From Burkholderiales bacterium (lineage in GTDB: Bacteria; Pseudomonadota; Gammaproteobacteria; Burkholderiales; Burkholderiaceae_C): 54,797 nucleotides of DNA. The stretch is taken from contig JACPVA010000182.1 in assembly GCA_016191995.1 (NCBI GenBank), forward strand, positions 1 to 54,797. The letters run 5' to 3'. Made by a program: the position numbers and the translations under genes. This document shows positions 45,157 through 52,412 of the stretch, one piece after another (within the stretch, counting starts at the first letter, position 1; the number at the start of each line of letters is the position of its first letter). Under the pieces are notes generated by a model. That model was given only the letters and a program-made list of their open reading frames with translations. It was not told the origin of the DNA and searched no databases.

Positions 45157-46305
45157 TCATCGGCCCTTGGCCGCGGCGTGTGCGCGCGCCAGGCGGCTGC
45201 GCGCCTTCCACTGCTGCACCTGCGCGCGATGCTCGAGCGCGCGCACCGAGGAACCTTCGGGCTCCGCCCTCCGGTATTCGCCCTTGGGGCGGCCCGGCGG
45301 TCTCATGCTGTCGCGGCGCACCTCGCGCAGCAGCTTGTGGTACTGCGCGAGTCGATCCGGCGGCCACGCCGTACGCACCGCGCAGCCGGGCTCGTCCTGG
45401 TGACGGCAGTCGCGGAAGCGGCAGCCGGCGGCCAGTACCTCGACATCGTCGAACGCGCTGCGCAGCGCGTCCTCGTCGCCGCCGAGGCGCAGCGTGCGCA
45501 GCCCCGGCGTGTCGATCAGGCACGCGCCGGACGGCGTGCCGTGCAGCGACCGCGCGGTGGTGGTGTGGCGGCCACGGCTGTCGTCGGCGCGCACCGGCGA
45601 AGTGGCCTGCGCGTCGGCGCCGTCGCCCAGCCCGGCGAGCGCGTTGGTCAGCGTGCTCTTGCCGACACCGCTCGACCCGAGCAGCACCCAGGTCTGCCCG
45701 GCGCCGAGCCGGCTGTGCAGCGCGGCGACCGACCCGGCGTCGAGCGCATTGAGCGCAACGGCGTCTTCGCCGGGCCGCAGGCGCTGGCGTACCGCCGCGA
45801 CGCGTGCGTCGACGTCGGCGGCGAGGTCGGCCTTGGTCAGCACGACCAGCGCCCCGACGCCGGCCATGCGGACGAAGGCCAGGTAGCGGTCGAGCCGGCG
45901 CAGGTTGAAGTCGTGATCCAGCCCGCAGACGAGCATCGCGGCGTCGACGTTGGCCACGATCACCTGCCGCCCGTGACCCAGGGCGTCGCGGCGCTCGAGC
46001 CGGTTGATCGGCGGCACGCGGTCGACGACCCAGGCGTCGCGGTGGGCGTCGTCGGCGACGAGCACCCAGTCGCCGACGGCGAGCGCATCGTCGTCGGCCT
46101 GCAGCGCCTGCTGCAGACGAGGCGCGACGCGCGCGCCGAACGCCGCGCGGCCGTCGTGCAGCCGCGCGCCGCTGCGTTGCACCTCGACGACACGCGCCGG
46201 CCGCGCCGCCGGGTGGGCCTGTGCGAGCGCGTCGACGGCGCGCGCGACCGCCGGCGTCAGGCCGATCGACTGCAGCGCGCTGTCGCGGTCCGGCTCGCCG
46301 CTCAT
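45157..46305 (-). CDS. rsgA: Ribosome small-subunit-dependent GTPase RsgA
   Basis: This 382-residue circularly permuted GTPase helps mature the 30S subunit. Motif order is G4 (VLTKADL), G1 (LLGSSGVGKST, about 215), G2/G3 (RGRHTTTARSLH, DTPGLR), then a zinc finger (CRFRDCRHQDEPGC). An N-terminal OB fold precedes (VGDWVLV). It is convergent with the restriction operon; the 163-bp gap between holds no clear gene. Its start overlaps the stop of the upstream small gene (ATGA). Confidence 0.95.
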   Translation of the reverse strand: MSGEPDRDSALQSIGLTPAVARAVDALAQAHPAARPARVVEVQRSGARLHDGRAAFGARVAPRLQQALQADDDALAVGDWVLVADDAHRDAWVVDRVPPINRLERRDALGHGRQVIVANVDAAMLVCGLDHDFNLRRLDRYLAFVRMAGVGALVVLTKADLAADVDARVAAVRQRLRPGEDAVALNALDAGSVAALHSRLGAGQTWVLLGSSGVGKSTLTNALAGLGDGADAQATSPVRADDSRGRHTTTARSLHGTPSGACLIDTPGLRTLRLGGDEDALRSAFDDVEVLAAGCRFRDCRHQDEPGCAVRTAWPPDRLAQYHKLLREVRRDSMRPPGRPKGEYRRAEPEGSSVRALEHRAQVQQWKARSRLARAHAAAKGR

Positions 46306-46598
46306 GGCCGGTCCTCCCACGACGGTGCCAGCGCGGCGAGCCGCGACGCGCCGGCGTCGCGCGCCTGGGCCTCGGCGACGACGGCGTGCAGGCAGCTGCG
46401 ACGCGCCTCGCGCGCTGCATGCGCATGGCAGGCCGCGACGGCGGTGCGCGCCTGCGGCGTGTCGCGCAGCCAGGGCTGGCGCGACGCGTCGTCGAACAGC
46501 GCGCCGAGCACGAGCAGCAAGGTCGACGTGGTGAAGAAGGACGCCAAGACCAGCGCGGCGCGCATCAGGCCTTGTCGCAGGGTGAGGGACGAATGCAT
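46302..46598 (-). CDS. Small hypothetical membrane protein coupled to rsgA
   Basis: This protein of about 98 residues has one hydrophobic segment (LMRAALVLASFFTTSTLLLVLGALF, about 12-36) and a soluble, Ala/Arg-rich C-terminus with two Cys. I do not recognise a family. The start is taken at the ATG before HSSLTLRQG; an ATG at 46676 would add 26 Pro/Glu-rich residues. The 4-bp overlap with rsgA implies coupled expression. Confidence 0.6.
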   Translation of the reverse strand: MHSSLTLRQGLMRAALVLASFFTTSTLLLVLGALFDDASRQPWLRDTPQARTAVAACHAHAAREARRSCLHAVVAEAQARDAGASRLAALAPSWEDRP

Positions 46599-46902
46599 GG
46601 TGGAGGGTTCCTCGTTGACGGGTGGATCGGGCGGCGTGGCCGCGCGTTCGGGATCGGTGGTTCGGGTCTGATTCATTTCGTGGCCAAGGGGTCGTCGAAC
46701 GGCACGCCCCGGCCGCTGCGCACAGCGCAGGACGCGGGCGTGGCTCCGCGCGGACGCGGGGCACGAGGGATGCGGGGCCTGTCGGCCCGCGCTTCAGGCG
46801 GGCGTGCGGCGGCGCGCGGAGCTCAGCCGCGGCGCGGTGTCGGGCGGGAGTGCGGCGACACGGCCGGGGCGCGAAGCGCCTCGCGCCGGCCGCGCGGAGT
46901 CG

Positions 46903-46950
46903 TCAGGAAGCGACGGCCGACAGGAGGATGGAGAAGCGGGGCTTCGTCAT
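46903..46950 (-). CDS. Possible 15-codon leader peptide with strong ribosome-binding site
   Basis: The frame MTKPRFSILLSAVAS-stop follows an AGGAGA at ideal spacing (6 bp). A GC-rich inverted repeat (about 46860-46895) lies just after the stop. It could be a leader peptide of the downstream small gene/rsgA transcript, or the start of a decayed gene. A TTGACA (minus strand, 47042-47047) and two TGCGCGCA copies (47023-47030, 47034-47041) lie upstream. The rest of 46677-47246 (570 bp) shows no recognisable gene. Confidence 0.35.
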   Translation of the reverse strand: MTKPRFSILLSAVAS

Positions 46951-47246
46951 GACGTTCTCCTGTGGATGTGGGGGTGGATCGGAAAGTGAGCGATGCAGGT
47001 CGCATCGCGCGGGGCCGAAATGTGCGCGCATCGTGCGCGCATGTCAATTCCCCAGTTACTTCCCGGTCTTGTCCAACGACGTATGAGCCTGAAGGCGGGG
47101 CCAGGATTCCACCGAGAAATGAGCCTGGAGGGGCCTGAGGCGGCGGTTTGGCGGACCCGTCTAAGCGGCGGCCGGAACGGGCCCCGGAAGTCGCATCGTC
47201 GCGCTGATGGCAGGCACGTGGCACCGCCCGCGCTGCGACGTGCCGC

Positions 47247-48323
47247 TCAGCGGGCGGCCTTGCGCGCGACCAGGAGCGTGAACCCCTCACCGAACACCGA
47301 CCTCTGCGGCGCTTCGCCGAACCCGGCCTCGGCCAGCAGCCGCTCCTGCTCCTCGCGCGTCGGCACCACATTGCCCCACATCAGTTCCTCGAATCCGGTC
47401 TGAAGCGGGAAGCGGTAATCGGGCTGCCGGGCCTGCGCCAGGTCGGACGGGTAGGTCTCGTCGACGATGACGAGCCAGCCCCCGGGCGCGAGCGCCCGCG
47501 CGCAGCTCTCGAGGACGCCGCCGCGGATCGCGGGGTCGATCTCGTGCAGCACCTCGACCATCACGACGACGTCGAACGACTCCGGCGCCACGACGCTGCC
47601 GACATCGCCTTCGAGGATCCGCACACGTGCCTCGAGGCCGGCTTGCTCGACGGCACGACGCGCCGCCGCCAGGCCGGTGGGATCGATGTCGACGCCGGTG
47701 CAACGCGCATTCGGGAAGGCCTTGGCCAGCTGGAGCTGGAGAAAGCCGGTGCCGCAGCCCACTTCGAGCAGGCTGCCGCCGGCGTTCAGCGCGTCGGCGA
47801 CACCCGCGACACCTGGCAGGATCTTGCGCGCCAGCATCACGTTGACGCCTGCGATCGCCTGCGTCACGGCCGACGTGAAGCCGTCGCTGCGCCCCTGGTA
47901 CGGCGCCACCTCGCCGGTGGCGAAGGCGCGCTGCGCCAGCCGGTAGTCGTCGGTGGCGAATTCGGCGCCCAGCCGCACGTAGCCGCCCAGGTAGCGCGGG
48001 TGCGCTTCGTTGCCGAGGATCGCGTCGATATGCGGGGCGAGCCGAAAGCGAGCCGCTTGCGAATCATCGTCCGCGTCGAGCAACTCGAGCGAATAGGCGG
48101 TCGTGCACCAGGTCTGCACATAGGGCACGTGCAATCCGAGCATCCCGGCCAGCTCGGCGACGGATCGGCCCGGACTTGCCGCGAGCGCCTTGAACAGGCC
48201 AAGCCGCGTTCCGAGATCGATCAGGTGCATCGCGTTGAAGCCGCGTCGCCACGCGAAGATGCGCGCGACCTGATCCTCCGCACTCGGTGCGGCTGGCGGC
48301 AGGTTGGGGAGCTGGGCGCCCAT
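47247..48323 (-). CDS. Class I SAM-dependent methyltransferase with winged-helix N-terminus
   Basis: This 358-residue protein has an N-terminal dimerisation/winged-helix region (NAMHLIDLGTRLGLFKALAA, SVAELAGMLGLHVPYVQTW), as in O-methyltransferases. The Rossmann methyltransferase domain has LLEVGCGTGFLQLQLAKAFP (about 190), GVDIDPTGLAAARRAV and VVMVEVLHEID. The start at 48323 is chosen for its GAGGAGGG site; an ATG at 48344 is upstream of that. The substrate is unknown. The left neighbour is a long non-coding gap and the right is a divergent toxin-antitoxin pair. Confidence 0.85.
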   Translation of the reverse strand: MGAQLPNLPPAAPSAEDQVARIFAWRRGFNAMHLIDLGTRLGLFKALAASPGRSVAELAGMLGLHVPYVQTWCTTAYSLELLDADDDSQAARFRLAPHIDAILGNEAHPRYLGGYVRLGAEFATDDYRLAQRAFATGEVAPYQGRSDGFTSAVTQAIAGVNVMLARKILPGVAGVADALNAGGSLLEVGCGTGFLQLQLAKAFPNARCTGVDIDPTGLAAARRAVEQAGLEARVRILEGDVGSVVAPESFDVVVMVEVLHEIDPAIRGGVLESCARALAPGGWLVIVDETYPSDLAQARQPDYRFPLQTGFEELMWGNVVPTREEQERLLAEAGFGEAPQRSVFGEGFTLLVARKAAR

Positions 48324-48490
48324 CGCGATCCCTCCTCGCTGCATGTGTCATCGCCGGCCGCGATCGTCGCGCGGCGCCGGACCGAAGTCAAACGTTCCAA
48401 TCCTGCCGGTGCGGTGGCAGGCGGACTTCCGCATGCTGCGGCGCCCGCCGGCCCGGCACGACGTGCCGGACATGTCGGCGGCGGCCCGCG

Positions 48491-48525
48491 TTGCGTATGC
48501 AGTCGCATAGCAATTGCGCTACAAT
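48491..48525 (+). promoter_or_regulatory. Promoter/operator of the ParD/ParE-like pair
   Basis: An AT-rich patch just before the antitoxin gene carries the inverted repeat TTGCGTATGC-AGTC-GCATAGCAA (48491-48513), whose core is TATGC/GCATA, and the -10-like TACAAT (48520-48525). GCAATTGC (48510-48517) is an extra palindrome. Autorepression by the antitoxin is the likely use. Confidence 0.45.
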
Positions 48526-48531
48526 ATTCGA

Positions 48532-48825
48532 ATGAAGTCTGCCCAGTTGCCGCCGGTTCGGGTCCAAGCCTCGGTTCGTGAGGAGATCGAAGCCGTGCTG
48601 CACGAAGGCGAGAGTCTGTCCGCGTTCGTCGAGATGGCTGCGGTGCAGGCAGCCCGGCGCCGCAAGGCCCAGGAGGCATTCCTGGCGCGGGGGCGCGCGT
48701 CGCTGGCGCAGGCCAGGCGAAGCGGCGAGTTCTACGCCGCCGACGAGGTCCTCGACGGCATGCGTGAGCGCCTTCAGGCACGCCTGAAGGCGCCGCGCAA
48801 GGTGGCCACGGCCAAGGGCAAGTGA
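48532..48825 (+). CDS. ParD-like antitoxin
   Basis: This 97-residue protein has a short ribbon-helix-helix-like N-terminus (PPVRVQASVREEIEAVLHEGESLSAFVEMA) and a long charged helix (RRRKAQEAFLARGRASLAQARRSGEFYAADEVLDGMRERL) that should bind the toxin. The GEFYAADEVLDGM segment is typical of antitoxins paired with ParE/RelE toxins. It overlaps the toxin by 4 bp. Confidence 0.82.
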   Translation: MKSAQLPPVRVQASVREEIEAVLHEGESLSAFVEMAAVQAARRRKAQEAFLARGRASLAQARRSGEFYAADEVLDGMRERLQARLKAPRKVATAKGK

Positions 48826-49133
48826 GCTTCGCGGTCCGCCTCACGCGCGGTGCGCTGGAGGACCTACGGCGGCTCGAGGACTTCCTCGTCGAGCAGGCGC
48901 TGGAGCGCGGGGATTTCGACTTGCCAGTCCGCGCCGTGGACGCCATCCGGCGCGAGCTGCGGGTCCTCGAAACCAACCCCTACACCTGCCGCAAGGTCGG
49001 CAGCAACCCGCTCGAGCGCGAGCTGGTCATTCCATTCGGCGCCACGGGCTACGTCGCGCTGTTCGAGATCCTCGGCGATCATGAGGTCGCGGTCTGCGCG
49101 TTCCGGCATCAGCGCGAAGACGACTGTTACTGA
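48822..49133 (+). CDS. ParE/RelE-family toxin
   Basis: This 103-residue protein starts at GTG (48822-48824) inside the antitoxin stop (GTGA). It has the RelE-fold pattern VRLTRGALEDLRRLEDFLVEQ, then NPYTCRKVGSNPLERELVIPFGATGYVALFEI and VAVCAFRHQREDDCY. The C-terminal FRHQRExD(Y) end is characteristic of ParE. Gyrase would be the classic ParE target, but mRNA cleavage cannot be excluded. Confidence 0.85.
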   Translation: MSFAVRLTRGALEDLRRLEDFLVEQALERGDFDLPVRAVDAIRRELRVLETNPYTCRKVGSNPLERELVIPFGATGYVALFEILGDHEVAVCAFRHQREDDCY

Positions 49134-49170
49134 CCACGCCCACTGCCTGCGCAGCATGCGCCCCGGCTGG

Positions 49171-49430
49171 TCAGAAGGCCCTGAACAGGGACGCCAGCGC
49201 CACGATCACCCCCAGCGCCACGATCGGAAACAGCGCCGCGACCATGAAGATGTCCTCGTACGCCTGCCGGCGCGTCAGCCCGCAGATCCCCAGCAGCGTG
49301 ACCACCGCGCCGTTGTGCGGCAGGCTGTCCAGGCCGCCGGTGGCCACCGTCGTCATGCGGTGCAGCACCTCGGGCCCGATGCCGGTCTGGCGCGCGAGCT
49401 CGAGGTAGTCCGCCCCCAGCGGTTGCAGCG
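49171..49430 (-). pseudogene. GntP-family permease remnant (C-terminus only)
   Basis: The last 85 codons read LGADYLELARQTGIGPEVLHR, TVATGGLDSLPHNGAVVTLL, GLTRRQAYEDIFMVAALFPIVAL, a good match to the C-terminus of GntP-type gluconate/hydroxybutyrate permeases. The roughly 350 N-terminal residues are gone and the frame upstream of about 49430 is unrelated. No start codon or ribosome-binding site fits a functional protein. In relatives such a permease often follows the patatin-like gene. Confidence 0.7.
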
Positions 49431-49522
49431 CGCTGTTCCTTGTCGAAGCGCGCCGGCCGCTCGTCGTGCGCGCCGTAGCCCTCGCCGGCGGCCCAGCGCG
49501 GCCAGCACGCCAAGCAGGCCGG

Positions 49523-50710
49523 TCATTCGCGGCGTCCCCGTCCGGCGCGGCGCGCGCCGCCGCCGGTCTTGGCGGCGCGGCGCGGCACGGCGGCGTCGGC
49601 CGGCGCGGCAGCGGACGCGCCGGCGTCGGCCCCCCAGGCGTCCCCGCGCGCCGCGCAGCCGCTGCCCAGCGCACCGGCCGGCTTCAGGCTGTCCTCGATC
49701 AGCCACGACAGGTCGAAGGTCGAGCGCACGCCGATGTCGGCGCCATGCCGCTTCAGCCAATGATCGGTGCGCGCGCGGCCGAGGTCGCGCAGGTGGCACA
49801 GGTAGGCCCACTCGGCGTTGAGTTTGCTCGACGGCTCCAGCCCGGCCAGGTCCTCGTCGCCGTGGATGCGGTGCAGCCGCATCTCGCGCCAGCTCTCGTC
49901 CTCCTGCCCGCTGGCCTCGATGACGTCGCGCAGCAGCAGGATGGCGCGAAGCTCCTTGACCAGGCTGGCGTTGAAGGTGATCTCGTTGATGCGGTCGATG
50001 ATCTCGCGCGACGTGCGCGGCAGCCCGGGGCGGTAGAAAGGGTTGATCTGCACCAGCACCAGGTCGCGCGCAGCGCACTCGTCGACGAGCGGGAATAGCG
50101 CCGGGTTGCCGGTGAAGCCGCCGTCCCAGTAGGCCTCGCCATCGATCTCGACCGCCTGGAACGTCAGCGGCAGGCAGGCCGACGCCATCACCGCATCGAC
50201 CGAGATCTCGCCGCGGCGGAAGATGCGCGGCCGCCCGGTGCGCACATTGGTCGCGGTGACGAACAGGTCGACCGCGGTGCAGCGGTTGACGCGGTCGAAG
50301 TCGACCTGCCGCGCCACCAGGTCGCGCAGCGGGTTGAGGTTCAGCGGGTTGAGCTCGTAGGGCGAGAACAGGCGCGAGAGCTGGTCGAACCAGACGTAGC
50401 CGGGCGATCGCGCCAGGCTCCACTGGCCGCTGAGCCGGTCCCACACGCTGCGCTGGATCGGGCTCGCCAGTGCCGCGTCGCTGACCGCCCGCCAGAACCT
50501 TGCCAGCGCCTCGCGCGCGGCCCCGGGCCCGCCGGCTTCCAGCCCGTCGGCCAGCACGACGGCATTCATCGCCCCTGCGCTGGTGCCGCTGACACCCTGG
50601 ATGCGCAGGTCGGGCTCCTGCAGCAGCCGGTCCAGCACGCCCCAGGTCAGCGCGCCGTGCGAGCCGCCGCCTTGCAGCGCGAGTTCGATCATCCTGTCGT
50701 CGGCAGTCAT
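49523..50710 (-). CDS. Patatin-like phospholipase
   Basis: This 395-residue lipase has the oxyanion GGGSHGA (about residue 14), the nucleophile Ser in GTSAGA (about 42) and the Asp of the dyad in DGGFTGNPAL (about 195). Segments HRIHGDEDLAGLEPSSKLNAEW and WLKRHGADIG are typical of the group linked to polyhydroxybutyrate metabolism. The C-terminal 55 residues are Ala/Gly/Arg-rich and may be disordered. It is cytoplasmic, with no signal peptide. Confidence 0.92.
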   Translation of the reverse strand: MTADDRMIELALQGGGSHGALTWGVLDRLLQEPDLRIQGVSGTSAGAMNAVVLADGLEAGGPGAAREALARFWRAVSDAALASPIQRSVWDRLSGQWSLARSPGYVWFDQLSRLFSPYELNPLNLNPLRDLVARQVDFDRVNRCTAVDLFVTATNVRTGRPRIFRRGEISVDAVMASACLPLTFQAVEIDGEAYWDGGFTGNPALFPLVDECAARDLVLVQINPFYRPGLPRTSREIIDRINEITFNASLVKELRAILLLRDVIEASGQEDESWREMRLHRIHGDEDLAGLEPSSKLNAEWAYLCHLRDLGRARTDHWLKRHGADIGVRSTFDLSWLIEDSLKPAGALGSGCAARGDAWGADAGASAAAPADAAVPRRAAKTGGGARRAGRGRRE

Positions 50711-50850
50711 GCGGCTTCACGCGGGCGACGGCCAGCCGTCGCGGATCAATGTTGCGCCGCAGCATAGCAGCGCCACCGTGCCCGTGCTTCGAGTGCCCCT
50801 TCGCGCGCATCGCGGCGCGCGCGCTTGGCGCAGCGCGGCCGCGCGCCGCC

Positions 50851-52338
50851 TCAGCGCAGCGTCTCCAGCCGCAGCCGTTGCTCGAGCAGCGTGCGCAGCA
50901 TCGCCACCGTCTCCAGCGCCACCTTCAGCCGCATGCGCTCGATCGCGTCGAGCCGGTCGACGTCGAGCTCGTTGACCGGCCTGCCGCCGGCCTCGATCGC
51001 CTGCACCTGTGCGCGCAGGCGCAACTCGGCCAGCCAGTCGAACGCGGCCTCGATGTCGCCCGCCTCGGCCGCCCGCAGCACGCCGCTGGCGGCCAGCGCG
51101 TGGACGCGCTCGCGCGTTCCGCCTTCGACATGCCCGGCCTGCTGCGCGAGCACCTTGATCCCCTCGGTGATCAGGAACAGCCCGGCCTTCTTGATGTCCA
51201 TCGTCCTGCGGCCGTTCTTGCGCTCGGTCTTCAGGCGGCCGAACAGCCCGAGCGGCGGCGCGAACTTGACGACGTTGGCCCCCGCATGCATCAGGAACCG
51301 CGCGTTGTCGTGCAGCACCGCCGCGACATGCTGCTTCAGCTCGCGCTCAAAACCGGCGTCGCCATAGACGGTACGCAGGTCGAAGAACATCGCGCCGGAC
51401 AGCACGTGCTCGGGCGTCGGCGTGCCGTACCAGCGCTCCAGCGTGTGCTTCCACTGCGCGAGGCTGCGCCGCCACTCGGGGTTGCGCGCCATGATGCCGC
51501 CCTTGCACTCGGGCACGCCGATGCCGATCAGCGCGCCGATCACCGCGTGCGAGAAGCGCTCGAGCTCGGCAAGCTCGTCGCCACCCAGGTCGTCGGCGTG
51601 CACGATCGCATTGTCCTGGTCGGTCGCCAGCGTCTGCTCGCGCCGCGCCTCGCTGCCGAGCACGAGGAAGGCGAAGCGCGTTGTCAGGCCGGGGAAATCG
51701 CGCGCGCGCACGAGCTCGATCAGCCGCACCAGCACGCGGTCGTTGAGCTGCGCGACGGTGCGCACCAGCTCCGGCGTCGGCACCCCGGTGCGGACGAGGT
51801 GCACGACGAGCCGCTCGATGCGCCGGTGCGCGGCACCGAGCGCCTCGACGTCCGCGGCCCGCTCGATCTCGTGCACCAGCGCCAGCGCCGAGCGCGCCTG
51901 CAGCCGCAGCACGTCGGTCGCGGTGACGAGACCGACCAGCGCACCGGCATCGTCGACGACGCCGACGCGGTGGATGCGATCGCGGCTCATGCGGTACAGC
52001 GCCTCGTGCACCGGCGCGCGCTCGCCGACGCTGAGCAGCGGCGCGCTCATGACCTCGGCCGCGGTCATCGACCGCGGGTCGCGCCCGGCGGCGACGACCT
52101 TGTTGCGCAGATCGCGGTCGGTGACGATGCCCTGGGGCTCGCCGCCGTCGAGCACGACGACGCTGGAGACACCCTGCTCGCGCATCGTTGCGGCGACGGC
52201 GTCGACGCGGTCGCCCGGCGCGCAGCCCACGAGGCGGCGGATGCAGACCTCGCCGACCGGCAGGAAGAACAGCCGCGGCTCGCCCGCACCCGCGTCGTCG
52301 CCTGGCCCGGAGGAGGGATCGGTGTCCTGGTCCGGCAT
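50851..52338 (-). CDS. CBS-domain/DUF294 nucleotidyltransferase-like protein
   Basis: This 495-residue protein has two CBS domains (about 35-155: GVSSVVVLDGGEPQGIVTDRDL, HRVGVVDDAGALVGLVTATDVL). A DUF294 nucleotidyltransferase domain follows with GSEARREQTLATDQDNAIV (about 258), then a C-terminal helical DUF294_C region. It resembles a GlnD-like signal protein controlled by adenine nucleotides, without the N-terminal cNMP domain. The ATG at 52336-52338 is chosen. The partner is unknown. Confidence 0.88.
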   Translation of the reverse strand: MPDQDTDPSSGPGDDAGAGEPRLFFLPVGEVCIRRLVGCAPGDRVDAVAATMREQGVSSVVVLDGGEPQGIVTDRDLRNKVVAAGRDPRSMTAAEVMSAPLLSVGERAPVHEALYRMSRDRIHRVGVVDDAGALVGLVTATDVLRLQARSALALVHEIERAADVEALGAAHRRIERLVVHLVRTGVPTPELVRTVAQLNDRVLVRLIELVRARDFPGLTTRFAFLVLGSEARREQTLATDQDNAIVHADDLGGDELAELERFSHAVIGALIGIGVPECKGGIMARNPEWRRSLAQWKHTLERWYGTPTPEHVLSGAMFFDLRTVYGDAGFERELKQHVAAVLHDNARFLMHAGANVVKFAPPLGLFGRLKTERKNGRRTMDIKKAGLFLITEGIKVLAQQAGHVEGGTRERVHALAASGVLRAAEAGDIEAAFDWLAELRLRAQVQAIEAGGRPVNELDVDRLDAIERMRLKVALETVAMLRTLLEQRLRLETLR

Positions 52339-52412
52339 CGGGCGTCCTCGGTCGGTTGCGGGGCCGCCGATGATAGGGGCCGCCGCACCCGCCGCGGCGC
52401 GCGCCGTGGCGT

